From contig NZ_CP047941.1 in assembly GCF_014279815.1 (NCBI RefSeq), forward strand, positions 1,860,001 to 1,924,000: 64,000 nucleotides of DNA. Direction: 5' to 3'. The notes beneath the pieces were generated by a model. It saw nothing but the letters and a program-made list of their open reading frames with translations, was not told the DNA's origin and did not search any database. The DNA comes from Synechococcus sp. NOUM97013. GTDB taxonomy: Bacteria > Cyanobacteriota > Cyanobacteriia > PCC-6307 > Cyanobiaceae. Positions within the stretch are counted from its first letter, which is position 1. Each line of letters starts with the position of its first letter. Both the position numbers and the translations under genes were made by a program. Shown here piece after piece: positions 15,702-24,104 of this stretch.

Positions 15702-16471
15702 GCACGTCCCGCCTCCGCGTCCGTCTGAAATCACCTCGCTGGCTGAACCGTCTTGGCAGCAGCCTGATCATTGGCGGCCAGGCGGTAACCGCCACCGTGC
15801 GGGGGCGGATCAACACGATCGATCTGCTCGATCAACTGCAAGAAGCCGGACCCGGAAGTTTCCTGATCGTGATTATCACGGCTCTGGCCGCGGGGACGGT
15901 GTTCAACATCCAGGTGGCCAAGGAATTAAGCAACATGGGCGCCAACGCCACCGTGGGTGGCGTGCTGGCCATTGGCCTGGCGCGGGAGATCGCCCCTCTG
16001 CTCACCGCCACGCTGCTCACGGGCAAGGTGGCCACCGCCTACGCCGCGCAGCTGGGCACGATGAAAGTGACAGAGCAGATCGATGCGATCACGATGCTGC
16101 GCACTGATCCGGTGGAGTACCTGGTGGTGCCACGCCTGATCGCCATGGTGGTGATGGCGCCGGTGCAATGCCTGCTGTTCTTCGGGGTGGCGATCCTGGG
16201 TGGCCAGATCAGCAGCACGGAGATCTATCAGATCCCGCCGATGGTGTTCTGGAACTCGGTGCGCACCTGGCTGTCGCCGGAAGATCTGCCATTCATGCTG
16301 GTGAAGGCGCTGATCTTCGGCCTGCAGATTGCCGTGATCTCCTGCGGCTGGGGCATGACCACCCAGGGCGGCCCTAAAGAAGTGGGCACCAGCACCACCG
16401 GCGCGGTGGTGATGATCCTTGTGACCGTGGCCCTGATGGACGTCCTGCTCACCCAACTGCTGTTCGGCTGA
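15698..16471 (+). CDS. mlaE: MlaE-type ABC transporter permease
   Basis: The 257-residue protein has five or six membrane helices and the MlaE-family core: AGTVFNIQVAKELSNMGAN, VLAIGLAREIAPLLTATLLT and a GKVATAYAAQLGTMKVTEQI segment with the conserved EQIDA. MlaE permeases move phospholipids between the membranes. The cyanobacterial/plastid homologue TGD1 imports lipids to the thylakoid system. Its ATG overlaps the MFS stop as ATGA, so the two are cotranslated. ATPase and MCE partners are not in this window. Confidence 0.9.
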   Translation: MSTSRLRVRLKSPRWLNRLGSSLIIGGQAVTATVRGRINTIDLLDQLQEAGPGSFLIVIITALAAGTVFNIQVAKELSNMGANATVGGVLAIGLAREIAPLLTATLLTGKVATAYAAQLGTMKVTEQIDAITMLRTDPVEYLVVPRLIAMVVMAPVQCLLFFGVAILGGQISSTEIYQIPPMVFWNSVRTWLSPEDLPFMLVKALIFGLQIAVISCGWGMTTQGGPKEVGTSTTGAVVMILVTVALMDVLLTQLLFG

Positions 16472-16487
16472 CCCGCACTTTCCCTCG

Positions 16488-16910
16488 ATGACATCCACAC
16501 CCTCCCCCTCCGAGCAACCCACCGCCACAGGCGCCAGCGTGAGCATCAGCCCGAGCCCCCGGCTGGCCTTGCTGGTGGTGCTGCTGAGCGCGGCCTTGCT
16601 GCCCCTGCCTCTGCAGCCCTGGCCAACCCTGGTGGTTGGCCTGTTCGGCGTGTTCCTGCTGGTGCAGACCTACAGCCTGCGGCTGGAATTCACCGCCGAC
16701 ACCCTGGTGGTGTGGCGCGGCGCACAGGAGCTGCGGCGCTTTCCCTACGCCGAGTGGCAGAGCTGGTGCCTGTTCGCTGCCTGGATTCCGGGCCTGTTCT
16801 ATTTCCGCGAAGTGAAGAGCATTCACTTCCTGCCGATTCTGTTCAACGCGAAAGAACTACGTGAACAACTGGAGCTGCGGGTGGGGGAGCTGGAGACACC
16901 CAAAGCCTGA
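16488..16910 (+). CDS. DUF3119 family membrane protein
   Basis: This 140-residue protein has a Ser/Pro-rich start, two hydrophobic segments (ALLVVLLSAALLPLPL, LVVGLFGVFLLVQTY) and a soluble part with TADTLVVWRGAQELRRFPYA and REVKSIHFLPILFNAKEL. This matches the cyanobacterial and plant DUF3119 family. The PH-like soluble part follows the membrane hairpin. It lies 16 bases after mlaE, and neighbourhood with mlaE suggests an envelope or lipid role; this is inference. Confidence 0.8.
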   Translation: MTSTPSPSEQPTATGASVSISPSPRLALLVVLLSAALLPLPLQPWPTLVVGLFGVFLLVQTYSLRLEFTADTLVVWRGAQELRRFPYAEWQSWCLFAAWIPGLFYFREVKSIHFLPILFNAKELREQLELRVGELETPKA

Positions 16911-17028
16911 ACAGCAGCCGCCAGACGACACGATGACGTTACATAAAAGAGACATAAGCGGAACGCAGACGTGCCTGCACTGCCAAGATTCCTGTGATCG
17001 GCTGAAATGAGAGCAGGACAAGCCAGCC

Positions 17029-18063
17029 ATGCCTGACGACACCGACCTGACGCCCCAAGACGCGACGCCTGCCGCGGAGGGTTCCGAGGACGTCACCAGC
17101 ACAGCGCCAGCCCCTGAAACGGCAGCAGCCAGTTCCGACACCACAGCCAGTGCTGAGGCCACAGGTACGCCGCCCAGCGACGGCGGCAGCGAGGCCCTGA
17201 TCCAGCTGGCCCTCACCGATCTGCAGGGCCGCCGCGATGCCCTGCACCAGGAGATCGAAGCCCTGAGCCAGCGCAAAAAATCGCTGGAGAAGGAGATGAC
17301 CGCCAGCTTCACGGGGCAGTCCGATGCGATCGCACGCAAGGTGAAAGGGTTCCAGGACTACCTGGGCGGAGCCCTGCAGGGCCTGGTGCAGTCGGTGGAG
17401 ACCATGGAGCTGGTGGTGCAACCGATGGTGGTGCAGCCCTCACCACTGGACGCCGAAGCCGCTGCCAACGCCGCTGAACCCGCCGCCGCCACGACTGGCG
17501 CCGCACCGGCGGTAGCGGACACCTTCCGTCCCGATGAAGAGCTGATCCGCGCCAACCTCACCCGCTTCCTGGAACAGCCCGACTTCTACGCCGACCCCTG
17601 GAAGCTGCGCCGCAGCCTCGATGCCAGCGACACGGCGGTGCTCGACGACTGGTTCTTCAACCAGGGGGGCCGTGGCGCCCAGGCCAGCCGCGGCAGCCGC
17701 CCGCGCAATGTGCTGGTGGGCGCTGCGCTGATCGCGGTGATCGGCGAGCTGTACGGCGATCAATTCCAGACGCTGGTGCTGGCCGGCCGGCCGGAACGAC
17801 TAGGAGAATGGCGCCGGGGCCTGCAGGATGCCCTCGGCCTAGGCCGGGAAGACTTCGGCCCCAGCAGCGGCATCGTTCTGTTTGAACGGGGCGACGCCCT
17901 GGTGGAACGGGCCGACCGCCTGGAGGAACGCGGCGAGGTGCCGCTGATCCTGATCGACGCGGCCGAGCGGTTCGTGGACATCCCTGTGCTTCAGTTCCCG
18001 CTCTGGCTGGCCTTCGCAGCAGGGCCAGGCGAAACCTACGAAGACGACGACGACCTGCTCTGA
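17029..18063 (+). CDS. DUF3086 family protein
   Basis: The 344-residue protein has an acidic Ala/Thr-rich N-terminus to about residue 60. A coiled coil follows (RRDALHQEIEALSQRKKSLE), then a second low-complexity Ala-rich linker near residues 140-165. The C-terminal domain includes RANLTRFLEQPDFYADPWKL and NVLVGAALIAVIGELYGDQF. This is the cyanobacterial DUF3086 family, function unknown. Its TGA overlaps the plsY ATG as TGATG, so the two are coupled. Confidence 0.85.
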   Translation: MPDDTDLTPQDATPAAEGSEDVTSTAPAPETAAASSDTTASAEATGTPPSDGGSEALIQLALTDLQGRRDALHQEIEALSQRKKSLEKEMTASFTGQSDAIARKVKGFQDYLGGALQGLVQSVETMELVVQPMVVQPSPLDAEAAANAAEPAAATTGAAPAVADTFRPDEELIRANLTRFLEQPDFYADPWKLRRSLDASDTAVLDDWFFNQGGRGAQASRGSRPRNVLVGAALIAVIGELYGDQFQTLVLAGRPERLGEWRRGLQDALGLGREDFGPSSGIVLFERGDALVERADRLEERGEVPLILIDAAERFVDIPVLQFPLWLAFAAGPGETYEDDDDLL

Positions 18064-18662
18064 TGCCCTTCCTTGCACTGCTGCTGGGCTACCTGCTCGG
18101 CTCCCTGCCCTGCGGCTATCTGGCCGGTCGCTGGTGCAAAGGCATTGACCTGCGCACGATCGGGTCAGGCTCCACCGGCGCCACCAACGTGCTGCGCAAC
18201 GTGGGCAAAGGGCCGGCGCTGGTGGTGTTCCTGCTGGATGTAGCCAAGGGTGCTGCCGCCGTGCTGCTGGCCGGCGCCTTGACCGCCGCGCATCCACTCA
18301 ACGACTGGATTCAGGTGCTGGCGGGCCTGGCGGCCCTGGCCGGACACATCTGGCCAGTGTGGCTGGGCTTCAAGGGCGGCAAGGCGGTGGCCACGGGGCT
18401 GGGCCTGTTCCTGGGCCTGGCCTGGCCGGTGGGACTGGCCTGCTTCGGGGTGTTTCTGGCGGTGTTCAGCCTCAGCAAGATCGTGTCGCTCGCCAGTGTG
18501 GTGGCCGCGATCAGCCTGCCGCTGCTAATGACCGCCGGTTCCAGCAGCAACGCCAACCTGCTGGTGGCGTTGGTGGCGATGGTGCTGGTGCTCTGGCGCC
18601 ACCGCAGCAACATCCAGCGGCTGATCAACGGCACTGAGCCCAAAATCGGCCAGAAGTCTTGA
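18063..18662 (+). CDS. plsY: acyl-phosphate:glycerol-3-phosphate acyltransferase
   Basis: This 199-residue integral membrane protein has the PlsY signatures GSLPCGYLAGRW, the IGSGSTGATNVLRNVGKGPA loop and GFKGGKAVATGLG. PlsY makes lysophosphatidic acid from acyl phosphate and glycerol-3-phosphate, the first step of phospholipid synthesis. Length and five-helix pattern are normal. Its start overlaps the DUF3086 stop. Its 3' end is crossed on the other strand by the tail of the truncated methyltransferase frame. Confidence 0.95.
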   Translation: MPFLALLLGYLLGSLPCGYLAGRWCKGIDLRTIGSGSTGATNVLRNVGKGPALVVFLLDVAKGAAAVLLAGALTAAHPLNDWIQVLAGLAALAGHIWPVWLGFKGGKAVATGLGLFLGLAWPVGLACFGVFLAVFSLSKIVSLASVVAAISLPLLMTAGSSSNANLLVALVAMVLVLWRHRSNIQRLINGTEPKIGQKS

Positions 18663-18843
18663 GTGCAGCGGCCGGCATCGCTCCACTTGGTAGCCAACAA
18701 GAAGAAAAAGGCTCGAGTCCAATTTCAAACGAGATCACACCAAGACCCTGCGAATGGGCATCAATACCAATGACGCGATCCGCCTCGAATGGATTGGCAG
18801 GCTGAGGTCCACTGCCTAAATCAACAGCAAGGGTAGGTTTCAT
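18625..18843 (-). pseudogene. truncated SAM-dependent methyltransferase
   Basis: The frame starts MKPTLAVDLGSGPQPANPFE and continues ADRVIGIDAHSQ. That is motif I (DLGSGPQP) and the acidic loop II (GID) of class I methyltransferases. After about 45 residues homology ends and the frame runs antisense into the plsY 3' end. No catalytic half follows in any frame. Its ATG overlaps the TGA of the preceding gene as ATGA, so it was once a coupled fourth gene of the operon. An alternative is a short bona fide SAM-binding peptide. Confidence 0.65.
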
Positions 18844-19745
18844 ACAGCAATTGCTCCCTCAAGTCGCTGATTCAGCGCCTGATCCACAGGAAAGCCCATC
18901 GACTGCATCAGGCGGTGACGAATCAGGAGTTCTTCTTCTTTACTCTGAAGTCCGTTGGAAAATCGCTTTTCTAACGATCCGAATTGGCGCACATGGCTGA
19001 GTGGTGTGCTGTCGATCGCTGCAAAGCGCCAGGCTCCAAGATGAGCGGCGCAAAGGGGTAGGGCAAAACGGTCGAGGCCATAGCCGCTGCGCACACCGCG
19101 AAGAAAAGGCATGGCCAGCTGCAGAAGATCACTACGGATGAAGGGAGCCATGATCTCAATGATTGGCACTCTGTGCAGGCTGCTGGAGGCGCGTTGACGA
19201 AGCCATCCATATTCCTGGCAGAGGCTGCTGGTAAAAGTCACAGCAGGCTGGGCAGCGCTGAGGTTGTAAATCCTTACCATGGCCAGCAGGGTGTTGATGT
19301 CGCTGCTGCGCAACAGAACATCGTCATCGACGAAGCCCATGAAATGGCCACTTTGTAGTACTGGAAGGCGTTTCCAAGCTTCCTCCATCAGGTGACCTTT
19401 GCATTCAGTGGCCACACTCATCACCGTGAAGTGATGAGGGTTGTGATCGGGATCGACACCCTCACCGGTCCAGTCGAACAGCACCACCTCACAATTCAAA
19501 GGTTGATCGAGCACGAAGCAATGCTTACCGCGCTCACAGGCCAGCACCACGACATCCTTCGCTTGGGCACCTGGATTGATCACAGGGCGACCACAAGCGA
19601 TTGGATCTTGTTTGTCAAGTTGGGCAACAGCCTCCGTCATTTCCGGGAGGAACTGATCGCTATGGCTGCCCAGCACCCAACGAGCCCAGAGATCGCGCTC
19701 CGCTGCGGGGCGGCCCCGCAGCAGCTCGGGGAAAGGCTGGCTCAT
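18840..19745 (-). CDS. putative glycosyltransferase (DUF707-like)
   Basis: This 301-residue protein has a nucleotide-sugar-transferase look: VVVLACERGKHCFVLDQ, NCEVVLFDWTGEGVD, then HFMGFVDDDVLLRSSDINTL with a DDD triad where GT-A enzymes bind metal and sugar nucleotide. Later segments include LRGVRSGYGLDRFALPLC and RFAAIDSTPLSHVRQFG, as in DUF707 proteins. It has no signal peptide or membrane segment. Its start overlaps the upstream sulfotransferase stop as ATGA, placing it in the surface-modification operon. The donor and acceptor are unknown. Confidence 0.6.
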   Translation of the reverse strand: MSQPFPELLRGRPAAERDLWARWVLGSHSDQFLPEMTEAVAQLDKQDPIACGRPVINPGAQAKDVVVLACERGKHCFVLDQPLNCEVVLFDWTGEGVDPDHNPHHFTVMSVATECKGHLMEEAWKRLPVLQSGHFMGFVDDDVLLRSSDINTLLAMVRIYNLSAAQPAVTFTSSLCQEYGWLRQRASSSLHRVPIIEIMAPFIRSDLLQLAMPFLRGVRSGYGLDRFALPLCAAHLGAWRFAAIDSTPLSHVRQFGSLEKRFSNGLQSKEEELLIRHRLMQSMGFPVDQALNQRLEGAIAV

Positions 19746-20629
19746 GCAGCCTGCCTCGCTGGCTCAAGCTGCATCGGTCCGAGCATCTGCTGAGCCAGCT
19801 CGAGGAAGGCCCAATCGGCGGCATAGAACTGTTGTAGGGCCTGCAGGGCATCTGGACTGAGCTGATCCCGCTGCAGACAACGCCAGGGATCATCATCGGT
19901 CAATTCAGACGACACATGCCGCGGTGTGACGTTGATCACCACACCGCTCACCTGTTGCCAATGTTGCAGCAAGGGTGTGATCTGCTCCATCCCCAGAAGC
20001 GAGTGATACACGCCGGGATCGCCACCCAGGTAAGCCACTTGGGGAAGGGTGTGATGACTCCAATCGATGTGGCATTGGATCCATTGCGGTAACGCGAGCG
20101 CCACCGCATTCATCACCTCCATGGGGTCGCGATCTTCAGCAAAGCTGGTGACCCCGTGGCGAATGAACAACTGATGGTGTTGCTCCACCGCCTGTTGGTA
20201 AAGCGTGTCATCACCATTGCTGTAACGCCGTAACTTCTCGTGGACGGCGGGACTGGTGAGTTCGCGCAGATGGCTACGACAGGCTGAGACGAAACGGTCG
20301 ATCGGATCACGCCAGATCGCCATCAGGCTGCGATACGGAGCCAGCGCCTCAAGCTCCTCGCGATTGAGCCAGTGGGTGTGACGCAAAACAGCGCGGTGAG
20401 GATCATCAAGAAGCGATGGCTCAGCACAGTGCTGTAGCTGCAGCCAGGCCCGCTTGATTGTGCTGCAGCCATTCTTGGGAATCCAAACAATGCCGGCGTC
20501 ATCACCCAGGGGCAACAACGGCGTCAAGCTCGCACCGCTCTGCAAATGCAGCTGAATGGCAGACCACTGAGGGAGTCCCTGCGCACACACACCAGGCAGG
20601 GGATCGCTGGCTTGCAGACGGACACTCAT
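19742..20629 (-). CDS. sulfotransferase (carbohydrate type)
   Basis: The 295-residue protein contains a 5'-phosphosulfate-binding loop, VWIPKNGCSTIKRAWL (about residues 48-63), and the 3'-phosphate-binding segment AIWRDPIDRFVSACRSHL (about 104-121). This is the pattern of type 2 carbohydrate sulfotransferases using PAPS. The catalytic Lys is in PKNGCST. The ATG at 20629 overlaps the stop of the upstream fusion gene as ATGA. That overlap decides the start over a longer frame to 20728. Acceptor unknown; neighbouring genes suggest a surface glycan or glycoprotein. Confidence 0.8.
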   Translation of the reverse strand: MSVRLQASDPLPGVCAQGLPQWSAIQLHLQSGASLTPLLPLGDDAGIVWIPKNGCSTIKRAWLQLQHCAEPSLLDDPHRAVLRHTHWLNREELEALAPYRSLMAIWRDPIDRFVSACRSHLRELTSPAVHEKLRRYSNGDDTLYQQAVEQHHQLFIRHGVTSFAEDRDPMEVMNAVALALPQWIQCHIDWSHHTLPQVAYLGGDPGVYHSLLGMEQITPLLQHWQQVSGVVINVTPRHVSSELTDDDPWRCLQRDQLSPDALQALQQFYAADWAFLELAQQMLGPMQLEPARQAA

Positions 20630-23600
20630 GCTGCGGCCCGCTCGTTGGAGATCCCAGAGGCAAGAGTGCTCACCGGCATCGGGCGAAGGCCTGCGGATTT
20701 CTGCCCCACGGCGGGGGCTTGTCGACACACCGTCTCAACCGCCAGCTGGAAAGCTTCGGCCACGCTCTTGTCGTAAAAAAGTCGTGACTTGCGCTCGCGA
20801 ATGCTGTCACGCATGTGCTGGTGAAAACTCGCATCGTCGAGAAGTCGGCAAGAGATCGCGACGTAATCGTCGACATCACTAGCGATCAGTGCCGGAAGCT
20901 CAAGAACCTCAAGCATCGCCACCGTGTGGCGCCCGCGCATAAAGGTGGTAGGGAGAGTGACGACAGGGCAGTCAAGCGAGAAGGACTGCATCGAACTGTT
21001 GCCGCCGTTCCAATCGATCGTGTCGATGGTGTGGTGGCTGATGGAAAAAAGACCCATGAAATCGCCGTAGTCAAGCCGGGGCAAAATTCGCAGGTGGTTC
21101 TCAATCTCAAGGCCCCGCTCCTGAAAGTGAGGACGCAAGCGCTCATAGAGGCCATCGGCAACACTGCCATTGCCCATATGACCCACCAGAACAATGAATG
21201 CCTCGGGATGGCGCTTGGCAATTTCGGCGTAAATCCAATCGTGACGGGGCAAATATTTGAACGTGCTCTGCAGCGAATTGAGGATGGGTCGATCGCGCGG
21301 TAAGTCGAACTTGTCGTAAAGCAATTGGCCGTCGTGAAGGGCCGCCGGCACCTCGTAATTCAGGCCGGTGTTGGGCAGCCGGTAAAGCGTCTCGCTGTAG
21401 TGGGCCTCGTTGCCCTCTGGCTCCATCCCCTCACCAGAAAAGTAGTAGTGAATCGTGCGGGATCCGCTACTGATCGGGTGGCCCCAGCCCTGGGCCTGGA
21501 CCGGAGCAAGTTGCAGCACGGAAGTCACCTTGCTGGCGGGATGCATTCCAATGTCGGTGTAAATCAGGAGATCAAGTTGATCGTCGCGGATCTGCTGCAG
21601 CATCAGCTCAGGTTCTTCAGGCCGCAGCGGCAAGTGTCGATAGGTGCCCAACGAAGCAAATCGGGCGCTGCCAGAGTCCTCCGATTCGGAGAGGTTGTAG
21701 CTGAAGATCTCGTATCCGGGATTGCCGGCAATGCCCTCCAACCACCCGAGGGCCCAGATCGAGCCGTTGTGGTTCATCAAGTGCGGTGAGATCACTCCTA
21801 CCTTCAACGGGCTGGCGTCTGCAGGGTCCCGCTGGGGAAGTGGCTGCATGAAGGCATCCAGGCGTGGGCGGAGGATGCGATCGAGGATTCCGGCATAGAG
21901 CTCCTGAAGCGGTCGGTCGTCGTCCATCTGATAGGCCAGATAGAAATTGGTGAGCGACCAGGCATGGGCGTAGAGCACCTCCCAGGAAGAATCCTCTTGG
22001 GTAATCCCCTCAAGCAACGCGTAAAGCTCGCTGGCGTCATCGCTCCAGCGTTGACGCACCTCGCTCACCTGATCATCGGTGGAATAAAGAACCGGCAACA
22101 CATGCAGACGTGTCATGAGCTGCACCCGACGATCCGCATGGCATCCATCAGCAACCGCCAGGCCGTCGCCGTAGCGACCTAGCTCCATCAAGCATGCGAT
22201 CCGTCCCTGCAAACCCACCACGGTCTCAGTGGCATTAAGGCCCTGGATCTGACCAAAGCGCTCAAACTGCTCGAGAGCCTCACCGTGCCGTTTTTGTTGA
22301 ATCAGTGCTTGGGCCAAGTTCTGACGAGAAGGCCTGAAATCCGCGTCCAGCGTGAGTGCATGGCGGTAGCTGGCCATGGCGGCATCGACATCGCCACTGC
22401 CGGCCTGCACCAAGCCGAGGTTGTTCCAGGCATCGGGGTAGTTGGGCGCGTGCTCGAGGCAGAGGCGGAACGCTTCGATGGCCTCAGGATTGCGTTTCTG
22501 ATCGCGCAGCAGGTTGCCTAAGCAGAAGGAAGCCTGGGCGTATCCGGGTTGATCTCGCAGAAGCAAGCGCAGTTCCCGCTCAGCCTCTGGCTGTTGATCC
22601 AACTCAAGCAACGCAAGAGCAAGATTGTGGCGGCATTCACTGAAACGCGGATGGACCGATAAAGCTTCTCGATAAAGGCGCAAACCTTCCGAAGGGTTGC
22701 CGAGAGCTCGACAAGCGTTACCTCCGTTGAACAGCACAAAGGGCGTCAAAAACCCTGCAGCTTGAGCGGCCTCAAAGCAGCGAAGTGCCCGTTCGTGGTG
22801 TCCCAACCCAGCCTGAGCAAGGCCTTCGAGGTATGCCACTTCACCTGCATGGGGGTGCCCTTGCAAGGCAATGGCCTGATCCACCACCTCCTGAAAGCGC
22901 TTCTGAGCCAGTGCCTCATAGAGGTGCGCCAAGCCAGCCTCAGGCGCGTTGTGATCCGGCCAGGTTCCCTCAAAGAGCGTGATGGAGGGGAGGGGGGGAT
23001 GAGCAAGGGCCTCATTTGCAGCAACCAGTTGTTGCTGTAGGTCGATCAATTGCTGCTGCAATCCCGAAATCTGCTGATGTCGCTCCCTGAGCTGCAGAAG
23101 CGGATCCACAAAGGCATCACTTTCAATAGCAGTGAATGACTTCTGTGTCGCGTTGCAACGGCGGGGCAAGCTGTAGCTGTAGGCCTCCAAATCCTCGCCA
23201 TACAGCCGCTCCACCACCGCCAATCCTTCTTTTGTGTAGGCGTCTTTCCATAGACGACTTAAAGGCTGCCGGTATTGCTGGCTATACGTCTTTAATTCGG
23301 CGAGAATACGCTCCAGACGATCCGCTGACAGGAAGGGCTCAAGGGATCCCGGCAGCTGCGCCACCAATTGCTCACGATCCAAATGCAGATTGAACAACTC
23401 CGCATCAGCCAAGGTCTGGCGCTGGGGCGTGAGGTGAACATCCCCCCGCAAGTACTCCCAATGCTCTCCAAGATGGTCGAGAAAAGCCGCAAAGCTGCAT
23501 GCATCCGCAGGATCGAGCCGATTAGCCGCCTGTACTGAGGCATTCAACGGGGCGTAGGCAGGGTCCAACAGGTGAAGCTTGTCGTGCCAAAACGACAACA

Positions 23601-23913
23601 AGCGCTCTGCAGGATGACGGGTCACCGCCAAGCGCAGGGCATGAGGATCTTGTCGCCACTGGTCCTGCTGGCTTGCAGAAAGCTGCACAAACGCCGGCAA
23701 CGCATGAATCTGTGGCCGATGAATCGCCAATGCGGGGCGCGTTTCACCTAACGCTGCAATTTCATGCGGTTCGCGACCATCGGCGATCACTGCCAAACGC
23801 TTAAGCAAAGTGGAAGCAACTTTGGGGAGAGGGCACAACAGCCAACGGGAGCTCTCCACCACCAACGTGGCTTGTGAAGTTGGTGAAACCAACACCATTG
23901 CAATTGCCGCCAA
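20626..23913 (-). CDS. sulfotransferase-TPR-GT41 (OGT/SPINDLY-like) fusion protein
   Basis: This 1,095-residue protein has four parts. Residues 1-265 are a PAPS sulfotransferase with LLCPLPKVASTLLKRL (25-40) and AVTRHPAERLLSFW (96-109). A coiled coil follows (about 272-305). TPR units span about 330-600 (e.g. YPDAWNNLGLVQAGSGDVDA). A C-terminal GT41 domain runs from LKVGVISPHLMNHNGS (about 702) to about 1020, with GHPISSGSRTIHYYFSGEGM, QSTFKYLPRHDWIYAEI (conserved Lys), NGGNSSMQSFSLDCPVVTLP and MRGRHTVAM. GT41 enzymes transfer GlcNAc or hexose to protein Ser/Thr or Asn. It is first in a coupled operon and divergent from the giant adhesin. Confidence 0.85.
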   Translation of the reverse strand: MAAIAMVLVSPTSQATLVVESSRWLLCPLPKVASTLLKRLAVIADGREPHEIAALGETRPALAIHRPQIHALPAFVQLSASQQDQWRQDPHALRLAVTRHPAERLLSFWHDKLHLLDPAYAPLNASVQAANRLDPADACSFAAFLDHLGEHWEYLRGDVHLTPQRQTLADAELFNLHLDREQLVAQLPGSLEPFLSADRLERILAELKTYSQQYRQPLSRLWKDAYTKEGLAVVERLYGEDLEAYSYSLPRRCNATQKSFTAIESDAFVDPLLQLRERHQQISGLQQQLIDLQQQLVAANEALAHPPLPSITLFEGTWPDHNAPEAGLAHLYEALAQKRFQEVVDQAIALQGHPHAGEVAYLEGLAQAGLGHHERALRCFEAAQAAGFLTPFVLFNGGNACRALGNPSEGLRLYREALSVHPRFSECRHNLALALLELDQQPEAERELRLLLRDQPGYAQASFCLGNLLRDQKRNPEAIEAFRLCLEHAPNYPDAWNNLGLVQAGSGDVDAAMASYRHALTLDADFRPSRQNLAQALIQQKRHGEALEQFERFGQIQGLNATETVVGLQGRIACLMELGRYGDGLAVADGCHADRRVQLMTRLHVLPVLYSTDDQVSEVRQRWSDDASELYALLEGITQEDSSWEVLYAHAWSLTNFYLAYQMDDDRPLQELYAGILDRILRPRLDAFMQPLPQRDPADASPLKVGVISPHLMNHNGSIWALGWLEGIAGNPGYEIFSYNLSESEDSGSARFASLGTYRHLPLRPEEPELMLQQIRDDQLDLLIYTDIGMHPASKVTSVLQLAPVQAQGWGHPISSGSRTIHYYFSGEGMEPEGNEAHYSETLYRLPNTGLNYEVPAALHDGQLLYDKFDLPRDRPILNSLQSTFKYLPRHDWIYAEIAKRHPEAFIVLVGHMGNGSVADGLYERLRPHFQERGLEIENHLRILPRLDYGDFMGLFSISHHTIDTIDWNGGNSSMQSFSLDCPVVTLPTTFMRGRHTVAMLEVLELPALIASDVDDYVAISCRLLDDASFHQHMRDSIRERKSRLFYDKSVAEAFQLAVETVCRQAPAVGQKSAGLRPMPVSTLASGISNERAAA

Positions 23914-24104
23914 CCTCGATGCGCATATTCAAGGTCGACAGCGCAAAAACGGGGGGAATTGTTAAGCCTTAGCGACGCATTCAGGGCCTAGTCCTTACAG
24001 GCGGGCGATCGATGATCCCGATCAGGCAAAAGTCTTTATCGGGCTATTTACATTTCGATGACAGCGCCAAGGAACAACTCAAGACTCTGATCAATCTCCA
24101 ATGA
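23914..24104. promoter_or_regulatory. divergent promoter region between the modification operon and the adhesin
   Basis: These 191 bases separate the start codons of two long divergent genes and must hold both promoters unless one is internal. The stretch is more AT-rich than its flanks around 23940-23965 and 24030-24065 (TCTTTATCGGGCTATTTACA). It contains GGCGATCGATGATCCCGATC, a partly palindromic site. No consensus -10/-35 pair is clear enough to call. Confidence 0.5.
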
